33,083 nt of DNA, from contig NASX01000025.1 in the NCBI GenBank assembly GCA_002085155.1, forward strand, positions 38,058-71,140, written 5' to 3'. The translations under genes were made by a program, and so were the position numbers. This document shows positions 24,847 to 32,955 of the stretch, one piece after another; the first letter of the stretch is position 1, and every line of letters starts with the position of its first letter. Under the pieces are notes generated by a model. It saw only the letters and a program-made list of their open reading frames with translations, did no database searches and was not told the DNA's origin. The stretch comes from Sorangiineae bacterium NIC37A_2. Lineage in GTDB: Bacteria > Myxococcota_A > Polyangia > Polyangiales > Polyangiaceae.

Positions 24847-26388
24847 TCAAGGCTCTTCGGGAAGAAATGCCTCAGGCGAAACCATGGGTGCGCCTCGCAA
24901 GGTCACAGTTGTGTTCTCGGTGGCCGTCTTTCGGAAGAAGATAGGTGCGCTCAGCTCAACCGCTCCTGTGCTTCCCGAGAATGTCGTCTCCTTCGCGAAA
25001 GCTGTGTCGAGAGTGAGCGCCTCCGGATCGTTACAGTCTGCGCCGTTCACCCCGGTGAGCCAAAGAACGAAAGATGGAGCGCGAGTCGCGTCGCCATCGT
25101 GCAGATCGAAACAGGCAGTCGTCCCGCTCCGGATCGATGAAGCGCCTTCCGCGTACGTCACAGCGTTCCCCGCGTAGTTCGCCGAGATGGAAGCGGTCGC
25201 CGGATCCGTCTGACCGCCGTAGAAGAGTGCGCGGAACTGGCCGGCAGCGACGGCTGGGGAGGCCACCGTCGGTGCTTCGGCGAACCCGAAGACCAGCTGC
25301 GTCGTGCCGTGCATCGGTGACAGGAGATCCTCGATCTTGACGTGACGAACTGGTCCTTCAAAGGCGCAGGCGACGTCGACGAACGACCCGCTGATTGTGA
25401 CCTCTTGGGAGCATTCAAGGGGCAAGAAGGCGCTCAAGTCGAGGGCGCTCGCATCGAACACCGTGACCGTGGCGTCGCCGCCCGGCTGCCGAAAGAAGAC
25501 CTGAGAGTCCAAGATCGAGGACACCTCTGCTCCTCCCCAATAGACCTCCCGGGCCCAGGCACTCTCAAGCGTCAATGTGTCCCAATCTCCGCAGTCTGCT
25601 CCCTTCTCGCCGTCCCGCCAGAGCACAACATGAGGCGGAAGGGTCTCGGAGCCTGGATGGAGATCGAGGCAAACCGCGGAACTTTGGTGTAAGAAGTCCG
25701 CTGCCGAGGACAGAGTGCTCTCTTCATCGCCGGCGTAGACAACGAGCTGCGGGTTCGGGCTTCCGCCGGGACCTCCGCCATAAAACAGCACACGAAGTTG
25801 TCCTTCGTCGGTGGCGGGCTGCGAGCTCTCCGGCGCCGAGGAGAAACCGAATAGGAGCTGACTCGAGCCGTGGAATGAGCTCGCGACAAGTCCTTCGATT
25901 CGGACGTGGCGCACTGATCCCGCGACCGGGCACGGGATGGCGAAAGCAGAAGTCGCTGCGACCTTGGCGGTGCATGTGTGGTTCGTGATGGCAGGCGCGC
26001 CACCGGATCCTTCCCCTCCACTCGCCGCAGCCCCACCGGACGGGGCCGCTCCCCCGAGACCCCCACTTCCCCCGGCGGGCGTCTCTCCCTTGGACCCACC
26101 GCTGCTCCCCCCGCCGCTCAGGACGCCCCCGGATCCCGGGTCCAGCTCACCTCCCATTCCCTCGCCCCCCGTGCCCCGGCCGGACTTGCCTCCCGTGCCT
26201 CGCGCGGTTCCCCCCGCTCCGCTGCCGTTTTTGCGCCCACCGCCCGCACCCACGTTTCCGCCAGAGGCTTCACTCGTGTCGTCCCCTCCAGCATCGGCCC
26301 CAGCATTATCGCAAGCGCCTGTCATTATCAACGAGAGAACGCTCGTCATCAGCGCGAGGTGACGGTTGGAAAGTGCAAGTGTTTTCAT
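24847..26388 (-). CDS. Tandem-duplicated lipoprotein with Gly-rich linker, unknown family
   Basis: A 513-aa lipoprotein from the ATG at 26388, with GAAGGA 6 nt upstream; a TTG 15 nt earlier is unlikely. The signal ends MTGAC with probable lipidated Cys26. Residues ~27-135 are a low-complexity Gly/Ser/Ala linker. Then two homologous domains of about 185 residues each follow: RHVRIEGL...HGSSQLLFGFSSAPE...GQLRVLFYGG (from ~159) and RHVKIEDLL...HGTTQLVFGFAEAP...GQFRALFYGG (from ~347). Each contains a later motif of the form VCLDLHPGSETLPPHVVLW or ACFDLHDGDATRAPSFVLW, then GADC and FFR. Paired cysteines suggest disulfides and a beta-rich fold. I do not recognise a family. It is divergent from the TonB receptor, sharing the Fur-box-like region, so a surface role in iron/haem capture is a reasonable inference. 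Confidence 0.78.
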   Translation of the reverse strand: MKTLALSNRHLALMTSVLSLIMTGACDNAGADAGGDDTSEASGGNVGAGGGRKNGSGAGGTARGTGGKSGRGTGGEGMGGELDPGSGGVLSGGGSSGGSKGETPAGGSGGLGGAAPSGGAAASGGEGSGGAPAITNHTCTAKVAATSAFAIPCPVAGSVRHVRIEGLVASSFHGSSQLLFGFSSAPESSQPATDEGQLRVLFYGGGPGGSPNPQLVVYAGDEESTLSSAADFLHQSSAVCLDLHPGSETLPPHVVLWRDGEKGADCGDWDTLTLESAWAREVYWGGAEVSSILDSQVFFRQPGGDATVTVFDASALDLSAFLPLECSQEVTISGSFVDVACAFEGPVRHVKIEDLLSPMHGTTQLVFGFAEAPTVASPAVAAGQFRALFYGGQTDPATASISANYAGNAVTYAEGASSIRSGTTACFDLHDGDATRAPSFVLWLTGVNGADCNDPEALTLDTAFAKETTFSGSTGAVELSAPIFFRKTATENTTVTLRGAPMVSPEAFLPEEP

Positions 26389-26440
26389 GATTTTCCTTCG
26401 CAAGGTTTGTGCTCGTTGTCGTTGCCGTTTGCTCTTTTTT

Positions 26441-26459
26441 GATAATGCCTTTCATTACC
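26441..26459. promoter_or_regulatory. Fur-box-like operator between the divergent lipoprotein and TonB receptor genes
   Basis: GATAATGCCTTTCATTACC matches the classical 19-bp Fur consensus at 14 of 19 positions and contains the dyad TAATG-N5-CATTA. It lies in an unusually AT-rich stretch of this GC-rich region, 47 nt before the receptor ATG and 53 nt before the divergent lipoprotein ATG. GATAAT could also serve as a -10 element with TTGTCG about 19 nt upstream. Iron repression of both directions is inferred. Confidence 0.55.
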
Positions 26460-26505
26460 TATTGCAATTAGAATCACCCTAGGTATTTCAGCGGGGCCTC
26501 ATCCC

Positions 26506-28542
26506 ATGCGCAGCTTGCCCCTTGTCCTCGCGAACTCGCTCCTGCTGTACGCAGGATCTGCTCCGGCGGCGGCCGGGCCAGAAGCGACCATGGAGGCTTC
26601 TGCCGGACGAGACGGCTCCTCGTCAGAAGGCGCGGACGACGCGCCCTCTCCCAGCGTTCCCCTTGACGCTCCGTCTCTCCCAGCAGAGGGCGACGCGAGC
26701 GCCTCAGAACCTCCCGCGGTCGACGTCGTGGTCACCGGATCCCGGACTCACGAATCGCGCAAGTCGAGCGTCATGGCGACACAGGTCATCGGGAGCGCCG
26801 AGATGCGCCAAACCGGCGCGACCACCCTCGATGGTGTTCTCGAGGCGCAACCCGGGCTCCAGATCGAGCGCACCTTCCGCGGCAGTGAGCTCTGGTTTCG
26901 CGGTCTCGATCCTGAATACACGCTGATCCTCGTCGATGGCCAGAGAGTCCCTGGACGAGTCGGCGGGGCTGTCGATCTCGGTCGCTATTCCTTGGAGGCG
27001 GTGGAGCGCGTCGAGATCGTACGCGGCCCGTCATCAGCTCTTTATGGGTCTGACGCGATCGGAGGTGTGGTCAATCTCATCACTCGCGAGAGTCACCACG
27101 AGCTCGAAGCCGAGGCGGAAGGGCGGATTTTCACCCAGGATGCGCTCGCTTTCTCCGGCCGCGTTTCCGGACGCCCGGCGGAAGCTCTCGGCATTTCGCT
27201 CAGCGCGGGGCACCAGCGCCGCGCCCCCTTTCGGCGCGATCCAGACTCGACCGCGACCACGGGAAGCGGGCTCCGCCTCGACACCGCCGGCGCAACACTC
27301 ACGGTGGGCCGCGTGAACCAAGGACGCGTCCGACTGAGCGCCGACTATTCGCGCACCCGACTCGACGGTGTCGACGAAGGAGCGGGGCGCGCCATCTTCG
27401 ATCGAACCCAGCTCCAAGAGCAGGCGACGCTCAGGGCCTCCTACGACAAGCGCTCTCAGACGCTCAGCCTGCAGAGCGGTGCTTCGTACTCCCAGTTTCG
27501 GGAACAGTACCTCACCGATCAAAGAGGGAGCGTCGCCCTCGACAGTTATCAAGACAACCGCGAACACCAGGGCCTCCTGCACACGGTCGTCAGCTCGACC
27601 TGGGACCGGAGCCACCGCACCACAGTCGGCGGCGAAATTCTTGGGCAAATCCTCGATTCCCAGCGTCTCCGCAGCCGCGGCACGCGCACCCGCTACTCTG
27701 CCTTTGCGGAGCATCGCGTCGCTTTGTACGCCGAAGACCGAGAGCTCATCGCCGTCGTGCTCGGCGCTCGCGCCGACATCGATTCGCAGTTCGGCTCCCA
27801 GCTCTCCCCCAAGCTCGCGTTCAAGTGGGACCCCTGGGACTTTCTCACCGTGCGTGCCGGCTATGGGCGAGGTTTTCGCGCCCCTTCGTTCCAGGAGCTC
27901 TTGCTTCGCTTCGAGAACGCAGCTGTGGGCTACGTCGTCTCCGGGAATCCAGACCTTCGCGCGGAATCCTCCCACAGCGTCGATCTCGGAATGGAATACC
28001 GACCGCACCGCGACTGGCTCGCTTCGGTGACCCTCTTCCGAAACGACCTCTCCGATATGATCACAACCGAGCTGGCGGGGACGTCCTCGGACTCGGGGAC
28101 GCTCTTCTCCTACCAAAACGCCGCAAACGCGCGCACCCAGGGCATCGAGTCCCAAGTGAATTGGGCTCCGAGCTCGTTCTTTCGTAGCAGCGTCGGCTAC
28201 ACGTTGACCGAGACCTGGAATAGCGAGCTCGAGCGTCCTCTCACAGGTCGCCCTCTCCATCGCTTCTTCGCCCGCTCGTCCGTCGTTGTCCCTGGCATCG
28301 AGCTCGACCTGAGCGGGCGCGCCACCTTGTCCCTCGAGCGGAAGTTTTACGAAGAGCTCGCGGACGGAAGCACTCACACCATCACCGCAGAGCCATTGCT
28401 CCAGATTGATCTCCGCATGAGCCGCGCGTTCAGCGACGAGTTTGAGCTGTTCGCCGGTGTGAACAACGTCGCCGAGGCGGGAGACGCATACGCCGCCCTT
28501 TTGCCCCGCCAGTTCTACGTCGGCCTCCGAGGCAGCTACTGA
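26506..28542 (+). CDS. TonB-dependent outer-membrane receptor, probable haem/iron uptake
   Basis: A 678-aa receptor. The signal peptide is MRSLPLVLANSLLLYAGSAPA (cleavage near AAA); an Ala/Ser/Glu-rich spacer follows, then a TonB-box-like VDVVVTGSR (72-80). The plug domain is clear: MRQTGATTLDGVLEAQPGL, LWFRGLDPEYTLILVDGQRVPG, RVEIVRGPSSALYGSDAIGG and VVNLITR. The barrel follows, with FKWDPWDFLTVRAGYGRGFR, APSFQELLLRF and the C-terminal QFYVGLRGSY ending in Tyr. The length is typical of BtuB/CirA/HmuR-sized receptors. It imports a ligand across the outer membrane using TonB-ExbBD energy. The ligand is most likely haem because the next gene encodes a double HmuY-like lipoprotein 21 nt downstream, with an iron-type operator upstream. 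Vitamin B12 or a siderophore are alternatives. Confidence 0.9.
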   Translation: MRSLPLVLANSLLLYAGSAPAAAGPEATMEASAGRDGSSSEGADDAPSPSVPLDAPSLPAEGDASASEPPAVDVVVTGSRTHESRKSSVMATQVIGSAEMRQTGATTLDGVLEAQPGLQIERTFRGSELWFRGLDPEYTLILVDGQRVPGRVGGAVDLGRYSLEAVERVEIVRGPSSALYGSDAIGGVVNLITRESHHELEAEAEGRIFTQDALAFSGRVSGRPAEALGISLSAGHQRRAPFRRDPDSTATTGSGLRLDTAGATLTVGRVNQGRVRLSADYSRTRLDGVDEGAGRAIFDRTQLQEQATLRASYDKRSQTLSLQSGASYSQFREQYLTDQRGSVALDSYQDNREHQGLLHTVVSSTWDRSHRTTVGGEILGQILDSQRLRSRGTRTRYSAFAEHRVALYAEDRELIAVVLGARADIDSQFGSQLSPKLAFKWDPWDFLTVRAGYGRGFRAPSFQELLLRFENAAVGYVVSGNPDLRAESSHSVDLGMEYRPHRDWLASVTLFRNDLSDMITTELAGTSSDSGTLFSYQNAANARTQGIESQVNWAPSSFFRSSVGYTLTETWNSELERPLTGRPLHRFFARSSVVVPGIELDLSGRATLSLERKFYEELADGSTHTITAEPLLQIDLRMSRAFSDEFELFAGVNNVAEAGDAYAALLPRQFYVGLRGSY

Positions 28543-28563
28543 CCCCTTCCCAAGGAACCTCCC

Positions 28564-29844
28564 ATGCGCTCTCTCCTTGCCCCTCTCCTCTTCTCCATGC
28601 TGTCCGCGAGCTGCGCCGAACGGCTCGTCGCCACCAACAACGGAACCGAAAGCGCGGGCGGCGGGGCGAACGGTGGCCCGGTTCAAGGCCCCGCGCTCCC
28701 AAGAAAAAGCGGCAACTTCGAGCACGAAGTGCTTGAGGACGGATCCGTCCGGACCCGCGTCGACGCCACCGATACGGAGGCCTGGCAACGGCTCGATCTC
28801 GACACAGGCAGCGCGGATGACTCCGCCTGGGACCTTCAGTTTCGTCGGTTCTACGTGCTGTCAAACGGAGGGGTTACGGGAAAAGGAGGCGTCCGCTCGC
28901 TGAAACTTACGGACGCCCAGTTCGAAGAGGTCGTCGCTGTTCCGGAGGGCGCCCAGTTTCGCGTCGACACTGAGGACGCCGAGGACGAGGGGGACGTGTT
29001 CGACAGCGTCTTCAACGACGGGCTCGACGACTGGTACGACTACGCTCTCGCTCACCACACGCTGACCTCGCGCGGCTACGTCTACATTGTTCGCTCGACG
29101 GAGCGCCGCTACTTCAAGCTTACCCTCGAAGATTACTACGACGACGTGGGCACGTCGGGGATCGTGACATTTCGCTGGGCTCGCCTCGACAGTCCCGACG
29201 AGCCGGCGGACGAATCGCCTGACGACGAGGAAGGACCGCCGGAAGGCGACGCGCCGGAAGGGAATACGCCGGACGATGAGCCTCCGGCCGAAGAGCAGCC
29301 GCCCGACGAAGAGCCACCCGCTGAGGAGCCGATCGACGAAGAGCCGTCGGACGACGACCGGCCTGGCGACGAGCCCGGCGACCTGGTTCGATACTCGGTC
29401 GACGCAACGAGCTACGAGCTCATGACCTACGTGTCCCTCGAGCACGGCGTGCTCCCACCGGACGCAGAGAGCGCAAGCCTCGCCTGGGATCTTGCTTTCC
29501 TCCGCTACAACCTCTTCACGAACAGCGGGACAAGCGGGCCTGGCCAAGGAGGAGCCAAGCTCGACGACTCCGGTCTTCCTTACGAAGAACTCATGAGCGT
29601 GAGTCCCGATGGTTTTGTAGCCGACGAGGTTCTTCCCGCGGACGGAGCTCCCGGTTCCGTCGAAGGAACCAAGAACTCCGTGCTCCAAGACTGGTACGAC
29701 TACCAAGGCCTCGGCGCGCTCACCCCCAAGGCGCAAACGTTCGTCATCCGCACCGCCACCGGAACCTATGGAAAGCTCCGCATTTGGCGCTACGCGAGCG
29801 GCGTCTTCGAAATCTCCTTCCTCCCTGTCTCGGTCGAGAACTGA
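28564..29844 (+). CDS. Tandem HmuY-domain lipoprotein, haem-binding (hemophore-like)
   Basis: A 426-aa lipoprotein with an AAGGA ribosome site about 7 nt upstream. The signal is MRSLLAPLLFSMLSASC with lipidated Cys17 likely. Two HmuY-like domains are visible: domain 1 (~45-208) with WDLQFRRFYVLSNGGVTGKG, GLDDWYDYALAHHTLTSRGY and DDVGTSGIVTFRWARLD, and domain 2 (~274-426) with WDLAFLRYNLFTNSGTSGPG, VLQDWYDYQGLG and TGTYGKLRIWRYASGVFEIS. They are joined by an acidic, Pro-rich linker (209-273) rich in DEPPAEE units. In Porphyromonas HmuY, single-domain surface lipoproteins bind haem and pass it to receptor HmuR. Haem ligand histidines cannot be assigned here by eye. The operon with the TonB receptor upstream and the kelch lipoprotein 23 nt downstream supports a haem-scavenging role. 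Confidence 0.88.
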   Translation: MRSLLAPLLFSMLSASCAERLVATNNGTESAGGGANGGPVQGPALPRKSGNFEHEVLEDGSVRTRVDATDTEAWQRLDLDTGSADDSAWDLQFRRFYVLSNGGVTGKGGVRSLKLTDAQFEEVVAVPEGAQFRVDTEDAEDEGDVFDSVFNDGLDDWYDYALAHHTLTSRGYVYIVRSTERRYFKLTLEDYYDDVGTSGIVTFRWARLDSPDEPADESPDDEEGPPEGDAPEGNTPDDEPPAEEQPPDEEPPAEEPIDEEPSDDDRPGDEPGDLVRYSVDATSYELMTYVSLEHGVLPPDAESASLAWDLAFLRYNLFTNSGTSGPGQGGAKLDDSGLPYEELMSVSPDGFVADEVLPADGAPGSVEGTKNSVLQDWYDYQGLGALTPKAQTFVIRTATGTYGKLRIWRYASGVFEISFLPVSVEN

Positions 29845-29867
29845 TCCTCATGCCCCAAGGAAATCTG

Positions 29868-31910
29868 ATGAAACGCTTCCCCTCCCTCTCCTCTCCGCTC
29901 CTCGGCTACGCCGCATTGCTGCTCGCTGCGTGTTCGGCACAAACGCCCCCTCCTGCCTCGAGCCCCGCCCCGAAGGCTGCCTCGGAGCCGGAGCAGACTT
30001 CGGTCGTTCACGACGAAAGCGCAAAGTCTGAACCCCGAGTGCTCGTCGCTGACAAAGTGCGCACGTCGGGGGCGCTCTTGCCTCCCTTGCCCGTCGCGGT
30101 GACGAGCTTCGGCGCCGCCGCCGCGAGTGACGCGCTCTACGTGGTCGGCGGCTACTCGGGAACTCCCCACGCCTACTCTCGCGAAGGACAGTCGAAGGCG
30201 GTCCTCGAGTATCGCAGCGGCGAGGCGGGCTGGCAGAAAATCGCGGAGCTGCCCGAGGGCCTCCAGGGCCTCGCGAGCGTCCTTTTTGGTCGTGAGCTCT
30301 GCTCTTTCGGGGGGAGCCACGCGGAGAACGCAGCGTCAGAGGCGACGATCATGAAGTCGAGGGCCCGGGCCCTCTGTCTCGACCTGGACAAAAAGACTTG
30401 GCGCGAGCTGCCAGACCTTCCCGCGCCTCGTTCGTCCCACGCCGCCGCCCTCATTGGCAGTACCGTATACGTCACGGGTGGTTGGAGCCTCTCGGGTCGC
30501 CCGGACAGCGGCGTCTTCACTTCCGAGCTCGCGCTGCTTGACCTCTCCTCAAAGACGCCGACCTGGAAGGCGCTCCCGGCTCCTTTCCAAAGGCGCGCCC
30601 TCGCCGTCGCAGGAGTAGGACAGAACCTCGTGGTCGTCGGCGGTATGTCCGAAGAGGGGCGACCGACCGCCAAGACGGACGTTTACGATGCGCGCTCGGG
30701 ACAATGGTCCAGCGCCCCGGACTTTCCTGGCGACGCCTTCGGAATCGCCGCCTCTAGCCTCGGTGATCGCGTGTACGCCTCCGGCCGTGAAGGAATCCTT
30801 TATTCCTATCGTCCGGGAGACAAAGAGTGGATCCGAGTACGTACGCTCGCCTACGGTCGATTCTTCCACCAGCTCGTTCCCCAGGGCGGAGAGCTCGTCG
30901 CCCTGGGAGGGATCGGCGGCATGCACACCCGCGGCCGGACACGGGTCATCGAGAAGATTCCGCTCAGCGGCCTCTCCTACGGTCAGCTCACCGTCGAGTC
31001 ACCGATGAGCGCGAAGAACCGCCAAGGATACTTCGTGAGCGGCGAGGAAGTTTATCTCTTCGGCGGGAACCGAAGCCTGGAACAACACGACTTCGAGCGC
31101 GAACACTTCACGAGTGAAGGTTGGTCCTTCGATCTCGCTACGCTGACCTTTACGGAAGCCGCGCCTTTCCCCTACCGCCGCCAGAGCATGCAGACGATCG
31201 CGACAGAAGGAGGCGGGCTTGCGCTCGGGGGCTTCGGACACGAACCCCTCACGAGCCCGGAGAGCCAGGCCGTCTCCCACCCCGAGGTGTTTCGCTTCTA
31301 CGCAGAAGAGGGCCGGTGGTCAGAGGATGGCGCGTTCCCGCGCGGGCGGACCCAGTTCGGCGTAGCTCAGAACGAACGCGGTTTGTTCGTGCTCGGCGGC
31401 CTGAACTACGACCCGAGTCGCAAGAACGCTTTCGAGCACGATCGCTCGATCTGGCGCCGCGCTCCCTCGAGCGCGACCTTCGAGACCTTGGAGGTGACAT
31501 TGCCCGGTCCGCGGCGCGCCTTCGCTGGCGCGCAGATCGCCGACAAGTACTACATGGTCGGGGGCATGAAGGAGAACTTCGAGCTCGCGCCTGATTGCCA
31601 GATCTTCGACCTCCAGACGGAGACGTTCGAGAGTATGCCCTGTCCGGCCGCTCGTCTCTCCGGCGATCTGATCCCTGCCGGCGGAAAGCTCTATCTCCTC
31701 GGCGGTTCGGTGAAGCGAGGCGACGCTCTCACCGAAAGCGACGAGGTCGAGGTCTTCGATCCCGCGAAGAAAACCTGGTCAAAGCTCCCCTTTCAGCTCC
31801 CACTCCCCGTGCGACACCTCCGAGCTTTCCCCTACCGCGACCAGATCTTGCTCCTCACGACCCACTCACCACAAAGTGAGCTGACGATGGCGCTCCTCTC
31901 GCCCCAATGA
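29868..31910 (+). CDS. Kelch/beta-propeller lipoprotein
   Basis: A 680-aa lipoprotein from the ATG at 29868 with AAGGA 7 nt upstream; the longer frame starting at 29784 runs inside the previous gene. The signal is MKRFPSLSSPLLGYAALLLA then AC, with Cys22. After an Ala/Pro/Ser-rich spacer come about twelve kelch-type blades with the double-Gly mark: YVVGGYSG, CSFGGSH, VYVTGGWS, LVVVGGMS, VYASGREG, LVALGGIGG, VYLFGGNR, LALGGFGH, FVLGGLNY, YYMVGGMK, YLLGGSVK and a last degenerate QILLLTTH. That is enough for two six-bladed propellers. Kelch propellers bind ligands or partners; there is no visible enzyme motif. As third gene of the TonB/HmuY operon, it may present or dock the haem-carrying partner at the surface, which is inference. 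A strong hairpin follows the stop. Confidence 0.8.
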   Translation: MKRFPSLSSPLLGYAALLLAACSAQTPPPASSPAPKAASEPEQTSVVHDESAKSEPRVLVADKVRTSGALLPPLPVAVTSFGAAAASDALYVVGGYSGTPHAYSREGQSKAVLEYRSGEAGWQKIAELPEGLQGLASVLFGRELCSFGGSHAENAASEATIMKSRARALCLDLDKKTWRELPDLPAPRSSHAAALIGSTVYVTGGWSLSGRPDSGVFTSELALLDLSSKTPTWKALPAPFQRRALAVAGVGQNLVVVGGMSEEGRPTAKTDVYDARSGQWSSAPDFPGDAFGIAASSLGDRVYASGREGILYSYRPGDKEWIRVRTLAYGRFFHQLVPQGGELVALGGIGGMHTRGRTRVIEKIPLSGLSYGQLTVESPMSAKNRQGYFVSGEEVYLFGGNRSLEQHDFEREHFTSEGWSFDLATLTFTEAAPFPYRRQSMQTIATEGGGLALGGFGHEPLTSPESQAVSHPEVFRFYAEEGRWSEDGAFPRGRTQFGVAQNERGLFVLGGLNYDPSRKNAFEHDRSIWRRAPSSATFETLEVTLPGPRRAFAGAQIADKYYMVGGMKENFELAPDCQIFDLQTETFESMPCPAARLSGDLIPAGGKLYLLGGSVKRGDALTESDEVEVFDPAKKTWSKLPFQLPLPVRHLRAFPYRDQILLLTTHSPQSELTMALLSPQ

Positions 31911-31927
31911 ACTCGCTCTGCGCTCGA

Positions 31928-31954
31928 AGGCGCTCGCCCCATGGGCGAGCGCCT
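31928..31954 (+). terminator. Strong hairpin terminating the TonB/HmuY/kelch operon
   Basis: AGGCGCTCGCCC (31928-31939) pairs perfectly over 12 bp with GGGCGAGCGCCT (31943-31954), with a CAT loop. It starts 18 nt after the kelch stop. There is no T-run, as often in GC-rich genomes. The rest of 31955-32140 shows no gene or other feature I can support. Confidence 0.7.
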
Positions 31955-32140
31955 CCTGAGGCTATCTCCCGGGCACCTGTTTGCTGCTGACAGCGCACTT
32001 CACTCGGCAAGGAATAGGTCGCGGAGCAGTCCAGCTCAGGCTCCTCGCTTTGGACCACAACTGCTCGTGAGGAGAAGAGAAGTAAGGAGAACCGCGCGCG
32101 GGCCCACAAAGCCGCGCCTCCTTGGCTCGCGCGATTGTTC

Positions 32141-32821
32141 TTACATCTGATAACACGCCCGCAGAGCGTCGCAGGCGGGGATGCCGGTGATGTCCGGCGG
32201 GGGACTGACGGTGTAAGCCTGAGCTTCCGAGTAGGCCATAGAACATCCGGGCACCGTCTCTGGAACCGGGACCGCAGCGACGCAGGACTTGTATTCACCG
32301 ACTGTAGCCGCGCAGCGCACAGTGGTGAGCAGGCCGAAGGCCTGGCACTCGAGATCGATCGTTCCATTGTCGCGAGACGCGATGCACGCGCCCCGCAGTC
32401 GCTCACACTCCGCAGCATAGTCCACCTCGGCGCCTTCCCGTGCCGTGAGCATCGCTCGAGCATCGCAGCGCTGATAGAGCATCTCTTCCGTCACGTCCGA
32501 AAGGCAGAGCGCCGCCGCCTCCTCCTGCGTCAGCTCGTCGAGCGTTCGGTCGTCGCCCGGAGGAGGAACCGACGACGCGTCCCCGCTCGCAGGCCCTTGG
32601 CTCCCTCCGCCGCTCCCCCCGGGATCCCCGCCGCCTCCACTGGCAGTCCCTGCGCCTCCGCTTGCTTCGGGATCGCCAGCGCCACCGCTCCCTGACGAGT
32701 CTCCGCCTCCCTCATTTCCCTCAGCCTGGCCACAGGACGCCTGAGTCAGCGCGCACCCGAGGCCCAAACAGAGAGTGAGGAGAGTGTGACGAGGGAGCGA
32801 GGGAAGACGAGGCGACGGCAT
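32141..32821 (-). CDS. Gly/Ser-rich lipoprotein with Cys-rich C-terminal domain, unknown function
   Basis: A 226-aa product from the ATG at 32821, with AGGA about 10 nt upstream. The N-terminus MPSPRLPSLPRHTLLTLCLG, then LGCALTQASC, looks like a lipoprotein signal, though the residues before the Cys (QAS) are a poor lipobox. Residues ~31-90 form a Gly/Ser/Asp-rich spacer (GGGDSSGSGGAG). The C-terminal ~130 residues are helical and hold ten cysteines (for example LCLSDVTEEMLYQRC, ECERLRGAC, CDALRACYQM) at spacings that suggest disulfide-linked helices. This style of small exported protein is common in Polyangia. No family function is recognised. It is convergent with the kelch operon and followed on its left by the 230-nt gap. 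Confidence 0.7.
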   Translation of the reverse strand: MPSPRLPSLPRHTLLTLCLGLGCALTQASCGQAEGNEGGGDSSGSGGAGDPEASGGAGTASGGGGDPGGSGGGSQGPASGDASSVPPPGDDRTLDELTQEEAAALCLSDVTEEMLYQRCDARAMLTAREGAEVDYAAECERLRGACIASRDNGTIDLECQAFGLLTTVRCAATVGEYKSCVAAVPVPETVPGCSMAYSEAQAYTVSPPPDITGIPACDALRACYQM

Positions 32822-32955
32822 CGGCCGGCCATCCTAGTTGCGCCTCGCGAAAGGGAACAAGTCCTCTCTCGTTTCGGAAGAGGCATCACATAGTCATATC
32901 TTAAGAATCGAGGGTCCGCGAGGTTCGACGAGAAGTCGCTCACCCCTCAAATCGC

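Noticed and set aside
27034-28788. 584-codon minus-strand frame opposite the TonB receptor
   Set aside because: Antisense shadow; the receptor frame shows plug, TonB box and terminal strand motifs.
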